DNA from: Hsuehochloa calcarea
Taxonomy: Eukaryota; Streptophyta; Magnoliopsida; Poales; Poaceae
Direction of reading: 5' to 3'
Assembly: GCA_036346395.1 (NCBI GenBank)
Contig: CM070594.1
Span: 32,273,385 to 32,337,384, forward strand
Length of the DNA stretch: 64,000 nucleotides
A model generated the notes under the pieces. It searched no databases. It saw only the letters and a list, made by a program, of their open reading frames with translations, and was not told the origin of the DNA. The translations under genes and the position numbers were made by a program. Below are positions 10,858 to 23,391 of this stretch, piece after piece; position 1 is the first letter of the stretch; every line of letters begins with the position of its first letter.

Positions 10858-11658
10858 ATGATTTTGGAACATTCCTAGAGTCAAGAAGTTAAGGTGGCAT
10901 TTGGTTCATAGTTTGTAACGTTAATGGTTATGGAACGGGAATACACTGTAATTGGTGGGGGAATGGATGATTACTAAATATGTTTGATTCAAGTGAGGGA
11001 CGCTATTTGATTTCATTACAGTGCTTGGTTTGGAACACTGTAATCAAAATACACAAGTGGCTGAGCTCCACACCAAACAGTGAATGATCCGATCAACATG
11101 GTTTACGTCTAGGAACACTGCTACAATTATGAAAGTCACGTGAGTACATGGATTAATAAAACAAGCTCCAGAGCAAACAAAAAAAAAATATGAATCTGTT
11201 AATGCATGACATGCATATCACAATAGAAAGCTCTGAAACTACCAAGTCCCAGCAGTTTGGTCTCAAACGAAATCTTTAGAACTTCAAGCTCAAGGTGCCT
11301 TCTGGCAATGGTTTTCAACCGTGATGAAGCATTTGCCTTCTTACAAGCCAAAATGAACAATAAGGCCTAACATGGAGAAAAAAAAAACAGGAAAGTAAAC
11401 TAGAAAGCTATGCAAGCAGGAGATCATAGATCGTTATCACTAGACATACAGTGTAGTGGAAGAAGAGTTGGAGCAGCCTGATCCAACGTCGAGCTCGTCG
11501 ATGTAGTGGTCGTAGTCAATCATCCAACGTCCTCAGCACCGACCGTCTCCTCCAGCAGCATATCACGTTCCTTGTGTAGATTGTGGATCGTCCTCAATCA
11601 GCGCAGCAGCGTCTCTACGGTATCCATACATCTAGATATGGAACGTCGTACGTCGGAG
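10858..11658. other. Intergenic, no gene recognised
   Basis: 10890-11090 contains a GGCATTTGGTTCATAG segment and, 190 bp on, CACACCAAACAGTG. These are faintly inverted and could be a decayed MITE. The rest (11100-11658) shows nothing recognisable on either strand. Confidence 0.35.
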
Positions 11659-12009
11659 TGTTAGCACCAGCGCGCACGGTCAGGACCCTCGAGATGCTGG
11701 TGGCTAGGGTTTCGGTGGATTAATCGTAGGTCCCGACAGTCGCATGCATTCCATTATAAAGAGTCCATAACGGATCTTATCCGAACCAATTTGTTTCAAT
11801 CCATTAAGTGTATGACCCTATAGGTTCATGTGTAATCGGTTGTGACTCAGAAACTCCTTTCCAATCACAAGTCGTTAGCGGTTCGTAGCATGACATAATG
11901 ATTCTCGAATACACATAATACAATATCGAATGAACCTTATACAATATAATCTGCGATCAGATCCTTATCACTCACGACCAGCTCATATCTCCATACGACC
12001 ATTTCACAT

Positions 12010-13849
12010 TGTAGGACCGTAAAGGCGACTAGGGGGTGAATAGGCGCTTTCTCAAATTTCTCGCCTTAATCAAATTCAACACGAACTTTACTCATTTAGC
12101 TATGAAAGCTAAGAAGATCAGTAAGCGCACAGAGGAAGCCTTGTGCTGAATTCGATAACCCCCTCAACCACAAGACACAAATGTGGAGAATTGATCTCAC
12201 TGTCTGGTCTGGGTACTGGTGGTCTGACCGGCTACCAAAGGGCGGTCCGACCGATTCAAATCGGTTTGACAGGCCGTTAACGGGCTGTCTGAATGCGGGC
12301 GGTCTGACCGCCGTATAAAAATCGGTCCGACCGATTTAGTCCAGAACTGAAACACAACACCCAAATCCAAAATGAAATTTGGTCCAACTTTTGATTCAAC
12401 CAATGAAACTTGACCAAATTTGGAGCACACCTCCCTAAGGATATTAGAGACCTATTTCTAGCGACGATCGTTCAGATCCACTTCGTAGAAACGATCTCTT
12501 AAGGTTTAACCAAAGAAGTGCACAAACCCTAGAAATATGAAAATCTTGATTCAAGACTTGCTTGTTGGGGTTGATGATCTAGATGATTCTAGGAGTATTC
12601 CCACACATCAAAGCAAGATAAAATCGGTCAAGAGACCAAGCATAAACACTTGAATCAAGGAAGCACCACAATCAACAAAAGATAGAAGAACACAAAGGAG
12701 AGACTTCACCCTTGAGCAAACATCAATGGATTGATTGATTCAAGATGTTGCTTACAAAGCCACTCCCTCAAGGAGGACAAGAGCTCAACAAGGAGCACAC
12801 ACACAACCTTCCTCTCCTCTCCTCTCTTCTCCAAACCCTAACCCAGAAAAAGACTTGGAGAGACAAAATGAATGCTTCAAGGGGTTTTACATCTCCCCAT
12901 TTTCTATTTATAGGAGAGGCCTAGGGTTTCACTTATGGGACCCACACACGCATGGGACCTACACACACATCAATCTGTTGAAGCAATCGCCTGCTTCACT
13001 ACGTGTAGGTTGATCAGCGGCTCTCATCATGTTGGCAAATCTCTCCCGTCCGAATCCCATCGGAACCTCCCAGGGACTTGCACCGACTTCCGCACCGCCT
13101 GATCCAACCAGTTGCACCGAACTACCCGTTCGATCCATCTTGCCCATTCTGCACCATGCTTGAGTTAAACGACCTCACCCGGCATCCATGATCGTTCTGG
13201 ACCTCAGCTCTCCAAGCGTAGTCCCGATCCACCTCACCGTTGACGTCGTTGACCTGCAAGCCACCTGCACAGCAATAGACAAACAAATCGTCTTCGGGAA
13301 CAAGTTCTTCACAACTTGACCCGCGTTAGTTCCACAATGCAATATGCAACAATAAAGCATTGAAATCCATACATAAAACACATTCAAATCACATCAATGC
13401 CAAAAAGGCTAACCTCCAAGTGATCGGCGGTCTGACCGCCCCACACGGCCGGTCCAACCGATTTCAGGCCGGTCGGACCGATTCCATAACGGCGGTCGGA
13501 CCGTCCGAAATGACTTAGCCAAATTTTCATCTTGAAAATCCGAAACCTTCTAGAATTTTCAAATGAAAAGAACTTTTGACTGGGAGCTCCAAAAATTATG
13601 TGACCACATCCAGGAGACTCCCTCACTTGCCTACACAACCTATTTTTGGCTCAGCTCCAAAAACCACTTTGAGGCAAGATCGGTCGGACCTCTCCACGGG
13701 CGGTCTGACCGCCCCTGCCACCGGTTAGACCGCCTGTGGTCTGACAGAACTGAAGCAAAACCGAAAACGCGAGATTTTGCAAACCAACAAAGCCATTGCC
13801 AATTGACTCATCATTCTAAGATCGTGCACATATCCTCACGATATCCACA
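12010..13849 (-). mobile_element. 1,840-bp solo LTR rich in GGTC-N-GACC palindromes
   Basis: The element is bounded by TG...CA (TGTAGGACCG...ATATCCACA on the + strand) and an exact 5-bp target duplication CACAT (12005-12009 and 13850-13854). A GGGGGTGAATAGGCG string near one end is shared in form with the LTRs at 26363-28012 and 49184-52016 (SIRE/Maximus-like copia, sense on the minus strand). Two clusters of CGGTC-N-GACCG palindromes sit at 12228-12345 and 13425-13745, about 1.1 kb apart. No coding sequence. The rest of the element has been lost by LTR-LTR recombination. Confidence 0.88.
12228..13745. repeat. Two clusters of CGGTC-N-GACCG palindromes
   Basis: Cluster one (12228-12345) and cluster two (13425-13510 plus 13679-13745) contain about ten copies of GGTCNGACC, usually flanked by C and G. 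The central base is C, T or G, and some arms are mutated (for example GGTCCAACC). The spacing is irregular, 20-60 bp. Confidence 0.85.
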
Positions 13850-14683
13850 CACATTTAGTCACGACTAGTTCGCCACACCTTACGACCAGTTTGTCGACCA
13901 GTTAATAATTATGTACAACCAGTTCATATCTGGTCGGACTGAACGACTTGTTTGTGTATTCTCCTTTTGCCTCACGATTTCTAGTTGAACTCCAGATGAG
14001 ATATATGTTATCCATGGACTGTTCAATATTTTCTCGATCTAGTGATGGATAACATCATGTGGTCGACTCTTCAACCATTAGTGTCATGTCCATGCACTTT
14101 CTTTATCCGACCACATCAAGGGGCCCTGAGATATCTCTTATGTTACGTTAGAAGGGGCAAATCCCATATCCTACTAGTCACATCCCTCTGCATGTTTCAT
14201 ACCATACCCGGAAGCTACCCTTATAATTACCCAGTTACAGAGTAGCGTTTGGCAACTCCTAAGTGTACTATTACACATACAGAAAACCATGTTGATCTTA
14301 GGTCTAAGGATTATATATCATCATTGCTTGAGACCAACTGATGACACATAAAATAATAACAATCTCAATAGTATTTCAAGATGGGTCAATCCAATACATG
14401 TGTTCATATTGTTTATTTGATATCCTCATATACATGGCTGGTGAAACATGATCATCAATCAATACATGTGTTGGTCGATAAGTCACTAGTATCCTGACCA
14501 GTGACATCTGATCAGGGATACATTTAGAATAACATCATATAACTTAAAGAGCTTCACCAATAAGTCACATACTTGTTAATCTTTATAAATAATAATTCAT
14601 GCAAGGAACATATTCTATAAATCATAAATATAGTCGTGATACAATCATCTCCACGATTGCCTCTAAGGCATATCACCAATACA

Positions 14684-15969
14684 TGTGCAGAACATTTCAG
14701 TGTTCAAAGTAAGATGTGTATAATTATATTCTTTCTTATTCTGTCTCGTTAGTAGTATTCCGTTCTTTCTCATTTTGTATCTTAGCAGTATTTTATGCAT
14801 GCCACTACTATGAAAGAGTGGTGCAGATGATAAAACAGAGAAATGACATGCTAAATCCAGCTTGAAGTGCACTGTAACTTGAAGAGAATCATCCCTTACT
14901 CACGTTTATCTCAGAAAAAAAAACAAATATGAAGATGGCAAGAGCTTACTTTTGTGGCTCCTGAAAAATTCAGAGATCCAGCCAGCACGACATATTGCCT
15001 AGCCACTGTTGTAACAGAAGAAAGGAGGCGATGTTCCACACGCCCCACATACCAAGAACTTGCTCATGTCACCTGTCGTGCATTCGCGTAAGAGAGTAAT
15101 TCAACCACTCAACATAAATCCTATGCTAAGGAACAGGGAGGAGAATTACCGGGTATGAAAGGAAGGCACAAAACCATCGAACACTCATCCTCCGGGTTTG
15201 TTGTAGCCTGCGATTGTCCATCAGCCATGTTGTTGCTGTGCTTGTCGCCTTGACCATGCGCTTGCAATGGCATGTGTCTGCCCGAGCCTGCCGTTATTCA
15301 TTGAAGGCCGCCGCCGCCGCCATTCTTACCTTACGACAACAGGAAGCTCAGTAACGGTAATATCATGAGCAGTTGTGGTGAGGAATCACGGAGAAGTGTC
15401 CGGGGTGATCGATTTGAGGATGAGAAAACTGAGTAGGAACCAGAGCTATCAACGCCTCTCGAGTAGTGAATCATGAGGTGGGGGGGCGGTGTATCATAGG
15501 GAAAGGAGCAAACTGGGTAAGAAAGGTAAGAACTTGGAAGGAGATCGTGGGGTGGGGGGGTGGTTGCAGGGCAGTACCGGGGAATGCGCGAAAGTTTTGT
15601 GGAGGAAGGATAGGAATTGGTTGCGGCAAGCTTTTCTTTTCGGGTTTATTAGTGCGGTTAGGTGCATACCATTATGTCGAGTGCGGTTTAAACTTCGTCT
15701 TTTATCAGTAGAGATAAGGAGGAAAGGGAATCGAGTTGTGAGGAGGAGCACTGCAGGAGTTCTGTGGAAATGTGCATCCCTGTTGCCCAGGGGGTCCTGT
15801 AAAGTTGTGTTTTAAAAGGTGAGAGTGGCATCACGCGTAGATCCTAACCCTCGGTACACGATTCGACAGTTCCTATCAGAAATTTTCATATTTGTAACTT
15901 TTGGTCCATTTTGACGTGATGTTTTCTCCATATAGTTTATGGTCGTAGTCGAGTTTTTTTTCTTCTCAT
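14684..15969. other. Intergenic, no gene recognised
   Basis: 14684-15450 is mixed-composition DNA with no supported feature. 15460-15830 has open frames in several frames on both strands, with no recognisable domain. I see no LTR border or inverted repeat that I can defend. Confidence 0.35.
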
Positions 15970-16266
15970 TTAGCCTCTTTTTGAAATAAAATGATAAAAA
16001 TAGCATTCCTACAATGCAAAATCGTCACAAAAGGCGATGTGTCGTAAACTGAGACTATGGAAGTCGGCCTGCCGCGAACCAAGACCGCACCAGGTGACCT
16101 ATCGCAAACCTAGACCGCAGCAGGTGGCCAGCCCACACTGCCACTTCCGTTGTCCCGGTTTGCGATAGGTGAGCTTCCGCGATGATTTTACGCGGTACAC
16201 CACCTTCTGTGGTAATTTTGCGCGGTACAAGTGTTATTTTTATCATTTCATTCGTGAAGAGACTAA
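15970..16266. mobile_element. Inverted-repeat element (MITE candidate)
   Basis: The left arm 15970-16005 (TTAGCCTCTTTTTGAAATAA then AATGATAAAAATAGCA) pairs with the right arm 16232-16266, whose complement reads TTAGTCTCTTCACGAATG then AAATGATAAAAATAACA. The interior is GC-richer and holds a short direct repeat (ATTTTACGCGGTACACC and ATTTTGCGCGGTACAAG). I cannot define a target duplication or superfamily. Confidence 0.6.
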
Positions 16267-17078
16267 TTTTTCTATTTGATTTCAGAGACCACTTCTACCA
16301 AATTACTCGGCCATGGTCTGAGCAGAGTAAGCTTGGTTCGCTTTTTTAACAAGATACTAGCTAACAGACGTAATGGTTGTAGCAGGGAAAAAGATGCAAA
16401 AAGTAGCCAGACCAGCTTGAAAAGAGAGTTATGTCGACGGGTGCCAAGGAGTGACTATTTAATCAATACTAAATAATAGTGTTTACCGGGTAAAAATAAT
16501 ATAACCTTAGTTCATAGTGAAACTGTGTAAATATTCTTGTTCGCATAAATTAATACTAATGTTGTGCAGAAAAAAGACACGTGAAAATTCAAATGTGATA
16601 CAATGGCATGTATTAATGTTGCATCAACATCGTATTTATTCTTGTGTGCGGAGGATGCATGAACAATTGAGTATAAAGATGTCCACACTAGTTGGCTGAT
16701 TGATTCAGTTAATGATCAGTCATGAGGTACAACCGTTGTACGTCGAGATGGACTAAGAGAGATACATTTTATTAAAAATAACTATATCGTGCACGTTATA
16801 TATACATGTGGGACGTTTGTACAGAGCATATGTAGGACAGGAGGGATGTGGTATACCGATCATAGTGCTAGTTTGAGCAAATTGTGTCATACATGACAGA
16901 AAATTGTGTCCCGGTGCATTGGCTGGTCCATGCAATCAAACCTGCATGCTAGAGGTTTGTTAGCCTATTTTACAGATACTAAGTAAGGTAAGGTCAGAAG
17001 AGCACAGGTGTGTTACCTACTTCATGGCCTCCCCTCAATACCCCTCCCCCCGCGCAAGAGAAGCAGGAAGAGCAGGTA
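16267..17078. other. Intergenic, no gene recognised
   Basis: AT-rich DNA flanking the copia insertion. I see no gene, MITE or LTR border in it. Its right edge was the original target site (CCTTA) of the copia element. Confidence 0.4.
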
Positions 17079-17083
17079 CCTTA

Positions 17084-17372
17084 TGTTGAGTAACCGTCGC
17101 TGGCGAGTCCAGTCCGAACGGGTACCTCGTATACAATGATCAGAATCGTAAGAACGATGAAGAACACAAGAACACAACAATAGAATGAACACAGAGATAT
17201 GCGGGACTTGAGTGCCTTTATTCCTTCAGAACAATCGGGGTTACAATGAGAGGGGGGTGACCCTCTATTTATAGACTATGGGATGAGGAGTTCAACTGGG
17301 CCAGGACTCTCCGGGGTCCTGGGCCCGTACTGGGCCAGGACTCTCCAGAGTCCTGGGCCCGGTTTCTTAACA
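17084..17372 (-). repeat. 3' LTR of the copia element
   Basis: Left-hand LTR, downstream in the sense direction, directly after the purine tract. It matches 23392-23682 at nearly every position and 1-183 more distantly. Confidence 0.95.
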
Positions 17373-17613
17373 CTCCCCCTTGAACACTCATCCAACATGT
17401 TCATGTCTCGTCAAAACTCCATAAAAACCCAGTGGGAAAAATTTAGAGAAAGAGTACATGTCATGCGTTCTGCTGTGTTGCACGAATTGCCTCATTAAAA
17501 ACCTTAGTCGAGAAACTTCAGAAAACTCGTCAAGGGAAAAAGAGTACAATCCACCCTGCTTCATTTAATCTCCAGGATTTATTCTTTGGGTACTTGATCT
17601 TCGTGATCAAGAT

Positions 17614-17802
17614 TCAATAATGAGTTCGTGAAGATTCTCCCCCTGAATTCTGCACTTGTCTAAGTCTTATCATTCCAATTCCACGTATGCATCTTTCAAA
17701 ACTAGACGCTGGAAGTGACTTAGTGAATAAATCTGCAAGATTTTCACATGACTTAGTATCAAGATGCTTTAATTTCGTCCATCTTTTGCATTTCGTGAGC
17801 AT
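17614..17802 (-). pseudogene. Copia RNase H C-terminal remnant
   Basis: The residues LKHLDTKSCENLADLFTKSLP followed by FERCIRGIGM are the hallmark end of copia polyproteins (the usual form is ...NPADIFTKPL...). It is the extreme C terminus of pol, lying about 240 bp from the 3' LTR, as expected. Upstream frames are shifted. Confidence 0.85.
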
Positions 17803-17959
17803 AGAAGAACTTGGGATTGATATGCTTTGTAAGGGGACTCTTCACATAACCCATTTACTCTTGTGCGACGCAAGCTGTATTATCTTCATAGAAGTTCTTT
17901 GCTTTCTTGGAGGTAACGGAAGATGTCCATTATTTTCTGCCAATGCCTTTGGTAGGTTC

Positions 17960-18960
17960 TGTACTATACCTTACTAATAGGTTTACGGCAAATGCAATGC
18001 CTGATCTAGTACAGTTTGCTAAAACATAAGTGCTCCTACTGCACTCAGGTATGGGAATTTTGGTCCCAGGACTTCCTCCCCCTCTTCTTTAGATCTGTAC
18101 GGGTCCTTGTCTTGCTGCAAGGATCTCCCGACCATCGGCACTTTCGAAGGATATGCCTTTTCAAAGCCGAGCCTTTTTCAACACTTTCTGAGTGTAGGTT
18201 GGCTGATGTACTAGAATCTCTTCCGGGATATGCTCAAGCTGCAAGCCTAGGCAGTATTTGGTTTGATCCAAATCTTTTATTTCGAACTCTGACTCCAGGT
18301 AAGAGCTTGCTTTCTTAATACCTTCTAAGGTTCCAATGATATTCAGATCATCTTCATACACTGAGATTTATACAAAATCCATCCTGGGATCGTCGTATAA
18401 ATACACAGGGATAATTCTCATTGTTCGTGTAGCCTTTCTTGCATAGAAAGTCGCTTCGAGCGATTATACCACATACTCGCTCGATTGCTCCAAATCCATA
18501 CGGTGACTTTACGAGTTGCACACTCATAGATTTCTATTTGCTCTATCTTGGTTGGGACAGGATACATTCGGTATCTTCGTATAAATATCCAAGCCAAATT
18601 TCCATAAAGGTATCAGATTACCACATCCATCAATTTCACTTCTAACTTCAAGTTCACTGCCATTGAGATAAATATCTAAAGGTAATTCCGCCCATGGCCG
18701 GGGAATAGGTTTCTTCATAACAATCTCCTGGACGTTGAGTGAAACCTTGTGCAACGAGCCTTGCTTCTTTCATTTCTCTTTCGAACAAATACCCACTTAT
18801 GCCCTACATGGTGCACATGGGGAGGTGTACGGTTTACAGGCCCAAACACCTCTATTTTATTCAGAGAGAACAATTCAGTTTCTATTGCCTTCTTCCAATC
18901 TTCTCAATCTGATCTTTTCTTATATTCAACGAGCGATGCAGACTCTGGATCAAGATTGAT
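17960..18960 (-). pseudogene. Copia reverse transcriptase remnant
   Basis: The best piece is at 18161-18361: YEDDLNIIGT then EFEIKDLDQTKYCLGLQLEH. This is the catalytic palm and following segment of copia reverse transcriptase. The catalytic YVDD box reads YEDD here, a Val-to-Glu change likely to impair it. A preceding piece (about 18524-18754) retains only scattered similarity. Multiple frameshifts separate the pieces, so no enzyme can be made. Confidence 0.8.
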
Positions 18961-19898
18961 GATTGTGACAATTTTCTTTGCAAAGTAAATGTCGACATTG
19001 GCTGTTGGCTTATTCATAGATTCTCCCAAGATCATAAAGTTTATAGCTATGTCTTCAAGGGGCGATAGTTCTTATGCTTCTATTTGTTTACCGCTACTTT
19101 CAATTGCGGGGCAAATCTCTTTAGTTTTTCAGCTCCGATGTGTGCGCACACATCCATGCTGATGTCTCCCTTCATGGGGATGTTCAATTCTAGTATGCCT
19201 TTTCTGAAGGTTCCATACTGGTGCCAGGTCTCAACTGGCTCCCCTTCCGATTCTGGGGTACTTTGGTGATCGGTTGTGTCAAGTCCTTCTTATCCTTTTT
19301 CACCAGGCGTCCCCGGTTACTTCGGATTCGAGGGGCCGGAGTTCTCATCCTTTCAGAGGCCTTAGGACGGGATTAGGGATACCTTCATCGGTATTTCAAC
19401 CCTCTCCGGTGCATTGCGTACAGGCATATGCGACTTGGTCACGCTCTTCAAATCACTAAAGTGGTTAGGCAGTTGATTCGCTAATGCTTGCAAATCAATT
19501 ATCTTCTGGACTGTAATTGTCTTCTAGACTTCAATTGTCTTCTAAACTTCTCTATTTGCTTCACTAGTGCACGGGTCATATGCATGGATTTTAAATATCT
19601 TCTAGACTTCAATTGTCTTCTGGACTTCTCTATTTCTCGACATTTTACATCAAGGGTTGATTTCCTCCCCCTAATGACGAGAAATAATTCTCATCTAATA
19701 TGCTATTAGCGAAGTGGGCTGCATGCAAATCTCTAGTCGTGGGGTCCAAATACCTGATTATGGATGCTGTCTCATAACCAACGTATATCCCAGACTTTTA
19801 GAGAGTGTCCATTTCAGTTTGCTGTGGTGGTGGTATAGGTACATAAAACTTGTAACCAAACCTTCAAAGATGAGAAATTTTCATTGTTGACCCTTGCG

Positions 19899-20400
19899 CT
19901 AGTTGCATAGGTGAATGGATGTTATATGTCGGTGGTCTAAAATTGATGACGATTCTTTGCGTGCGAGGCTGCGTGTCCCCAACATGTAGTTGGTAAATAA
20001 TAATTCTGCTAGTCCATTCTGGGTGTGGACATGCGGTACGAGATGCTCAATTTTAATTCTCATTTTCACACAATAATCATCATATGCCCTTGAAGTAAAT
20101 TCTCCGACGTTGTCCATTCTGGTGGACTTCACATGATGATAAGGGAAATTATTCTTAATGTTAATTATCTACGAGATTAGCTTTGCAGAAGCGGGGTTTC
20201 TCGTAGACATTAAACAAACGTCTGACCGTTCGAGGAAGCATCGATAAGCACCATAAAATACCTAAATGACCCTTACGGGGCTGTTTAGGACCGCAAATGT
20301 CTCCTGGATACGGTCCAGAATGCGTGGATTTCGTCCTTTACTTTGAGTAGAGGGTCTAGTAGTCGGTTTCCGATGGTACATGCGGGGCACACAAAATCTT
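19899..20400 (-). pseudogene. Copia integrase core remnant
   Basis: The sequence MDNVGEFTSRAYDDYC then IKIEHLVPHVHTQNGLAE corresponds to the copia integrase catalytic core. The usual form is R-D-N-G-E-F...Y....G-I....P-H-T-P-Q-Q-N-G..E. The DN..GEF and PH.H.QNG.AE elements are visible, with small insertions and substitutions. The frame is closed on both sides. Confidence 0.8.
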
Positions 20401-21411
20401 CAGATTCGGAAGTTCTTTAAATTGACACTATGTCCCTGTGAATTGTTAATTATATTTCTCATCATCCTAAGACCTAAGTGACATAATCTATCATGCCAGA
20501 GATAGAAGAGGTTTAGAGCTTCTAAATATAGTTTTCAGGGCAGTATAGGCTGCAAATGCCTTAATATTAGTGTAGTATAGCCCATTTTCAAATGAAGGAA
20601 GTCATTCTAATACCATTTTTTTTCGTCACGCTCTGTAATGAGCAGGTATTCCTTACCATGCTCTTCTTCAGTCTCTGCGTGGAAACCGTTAGCGCGAATA
20701 TCCTTGAGAGTTCTAGTCGATTATGGGCACAACAAGGCTTCTTTAATGACCAAAGTTGTATCCGTCGGGAGTATAATTGTGGCCCTTCCTGAGCCTATTA
20801 TACATGTATCGCTACCTGCGATTGTCGTAAGGCTACGAGCATTTTTACTGATCGACTGAAAAATTCCATCTCTCTCAAGGTGGTATTCATTGTGCCGCTA
20901 CCTGCTAAGCACACTTCCTCCATAGGGCGCTACATGCGATCTAATATAATGTACTTTATTAATATGTAGCAGAAATCCAGCAACACATAAAATAAAATAC
21001 TTCCGATATTAGAACATAACTTGCTATCATAAATACGGGAAATATAAGTCTTGCAAGACTCATCATAAGAATTTAATGCTTTGCTCTTCTAGAGCCTACA
21101 ACCATTATTCAAAGTTTCATCATAATCACAAAATGCAAGTGACTTTAAAGGATCTAAGTACAATGCGTGCACTAGATCGAATCAGCGAAGTATTCAGAAA
21201 CTTCTGCCTTAATCTGCTACATGGCGATCTTCTCCTCTTGGGCAATTACGGCTGTGGCCGCTGCTATGTCCAAAAGAGGCATGATGGGGGCTGCTACTAG
21301 GCTGTCCACATCCATAAGTGCAACTAATGGGTGTGGATCTTCCGTGCTTGCAATGGTGAGGTGTGCCTCATGCTATCCTTTGCCCCTTTTCTTAGACTGT
21401 AAAAACACCAA

Positions 21412-21636
21412 TTACGTGCGACTCACGACTTTACCCTTCTTGCCCCTCTCCTTCGTGAGAGGCTTCATTACCTTGTAGCTACTAGTATTGGCTTCATGGC
21501 CAACATTGCTACTAGGTGGCTGTGAGATGTAGTTCTTCCTTAGAACATCATCTTGTGCTTTCGCAATTTTCACGGTGTCAATTAATGCGGCATACTTCTT
21601 GTAGCCATTTTGACAATAATTGTGTGCGGATTGCAC
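21412..21636 (-). pseudogene. Copia gag remnant
   Basis: The segment around CQNGYKKYAALIDTVKIAKAQ then DDVLRKNYISQPPSSN resembles the copia gag region (commonly ...RGYKKYSDLI..LLVAEQN.ELL.KNH..RP.GS) that precedes the zinc knuckle. It lies in the gag position of this element. No CCHC knuckle could be read in frame. Confidence 0.65.
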
Positions 21637-22349
21637 CGCATTCGGGTGAAGGTAGAGAGGGTCTTGTCAATCTTACGCTCATCCGTGATTACCTTATCAC
21701 GCAGGTGAAGATCTGCACAAATTCAGCCATCTTGGGCCAACTCTTTCGAACTTCGGTTCGTGATGCCGATCATTTTCATATTCATGCAAAAGTTCATAGG
21801 GTTCTTCTTTGGTAATTTACATAAAATGGTTGCAAAATTCTCATAATGCTCTTGAACTCCCATTCGTGATTAAAATATTTTTCCATGCATTTACATGATT
21901 TATCGCTATTTTCGGTGATTAAAAGCAATATAAATAATCACAAATAATCAAAAACAGTAAATACAATAAATAAATTGCATAGAAATAATAATAGCAAGGT
22001 AAAAAATGCTTCAAATGCAAAAACCGATTCAAAATTTGAATTCCTGAGGCCATTTTATGCTGGAATATGAATTTTCGGTGAATTCTGCAATTTCCAGGGG
22101 GCTAAAACACGAAAATTTCAGTTCTGAGAAATTTTGTGCGTAATTTCGGTAATACGAGGGGTTTTCTGCAAGAAATCCTTATTTCCGAAAAATGTATCGT
22201 AATTTTCAGAATTAGCGAGGGTTGTTTTGCAAACATTCATAACTTCCGAAAACTATCGCGTACTTTCCGATTTTCTGGGGGGGTTGCAAAAATTGTCGAT
22301 TTATATGGGTCACTTGGCCGGCCGTTCGGCCCATAACCGATCCGGGATT

Positions 22350-23040
22350 AGGTTTCCCCTCCCTCCGGTTTATCGGGCGCGGCGGCGGAGCCGCGGCGGG
22401 CAATGGCGCTCTGAGGCGATCGGAGGCGCTGGCGTCGGCTCGGGTGACCGTCGAGGGCGCGAAGAAGCCGGCGGTGTCCGGCGGTGGGCGGCGCTTCGTC
22501 GAGAGGCCGGCGGAGGCGGCCGGGCCGGCCGCCGCTGGTGGTAACCGGTCGAGCCATCCTCGCCGCTTCATATTCTTGGCGGAGGTCGAGGCGCCGCGAA
22601 CGGCGGGCGGGCGCGCGCGCCGGCCGGCGGCTTCTGGCGCCGGTCCGTCTGGCGGCGGCTACGGCGTCGGTCCGGAGGCGCCGCTACACGAAGAGGCGGC
22701 CGACGCTCGACGGCGGATTCAAGCGGGCGTGTCGCGGGTGGCGCCGGCGATCCGCCCCACCTTTTTCTTGTGATGTTCTGTGATGCGGCGTTGGCGGTTC
22801 AAGCGGGCAGCGGCGGCGGCGCCGCCGTTCTAGCGGCGGTGGCGGGGCGGCCGGCCGATCCCTTTTTTTTTTCTTGTGATGTTCGCTCTCAGTGCGGCCG
22901 CGAGCCGGGGGGGCGGGATCGTGGCGGGGCTGGCTCGAGGCGGTCGGTACTCGCCGGCTGAGGGTGGAGGGCAGCCGTGCGGGGCTGGCCCGTGGGGCAA
23001 GTCGGCGGCGCATGACTTCCAGGTCGTGCGCCGACCGTGT
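22350..23040. other. GC-rich block in the copia 5' leader
   Basis: Between the primer-binding site and gag lies about 700 bp of very GC-rich, (CGG)-rich sequence, unlike the AT-richer rest of the element. It contains a diverged direct repeat whose units end TTTTTCTTGTGATGTTC (about 22762-22777 and 22863-22880). Open frames span it on both strands, but they look like composition effects. It may be a captured host fragment or leader; no protein family is recognised. Confidence 0.55.
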
Positions 23041-23391
23041 GTTTTTTTTCTCGTTGGTACTGTTCATGCGAAGAAAGAAGAGAAGAAAAAAAATGTTCAT
23101 GCGATGCAATTTTCTTTCCAATCGGCGACTTCGAGTCGGCTCGCGGTGAATTTGCAATTTCAATCTACGGTACAATCGACATCCGATCCTTCATGCAATC
23201 TACCGATCGACATTGTGTCGGCGACTTCAAGTCAGCTCGCGGTAGATTAGAACAGATTTGCACCGTAGAAAATCAATCTAGAAAGCAAATTTGCAGAATT
23301 GAAAGCAATCTAGAAAATATGATTCAATCTACGAGTGTCGTTCTTCGACGGTTACCTTTCGATGCGAGGAGACTCGATCGTGCTGATAACG

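Larger units (their letters stand above)
11659..14683 (-). mobile_element. Probable Angela/BARE-like copia LTR, split by a solo LTR
   Basis: On the minus strand the segment starting at 14683 (TGTATTGGTGATATGCC, then TTAGAGGCAAT) resembles the start of Triticeae/grass Angela-BARE LTRs. The segment ending at 11659 (...TGGTGCTAACA) fits their end. The inserted solo LTR (12010-13849) accounts for 1.85 kb, leaving about 1.2 kb. No matching target duplication was found, so the borders are provisional. Lineage is assigned from memory of LTR starts. Confidence 0.45.

Noticed and set aside
10895..11095. Possible MITE with GGCATTTGGTT and ACCAAACAGTG ends
   Set aside because: The inverted match is short and no target duplication could be found.
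15466..15815. Overlapping + and - strand open frames of about 80-108 aa
   Set aside because: No conserved motif; three frames are open over the same bases, so none is favoured.
22212..23250. Several Arg/Gly/Ala-rich frames in the GC-rich copia leader
   Set aside because: Low-complexity products open in many frames; no family resemblance.
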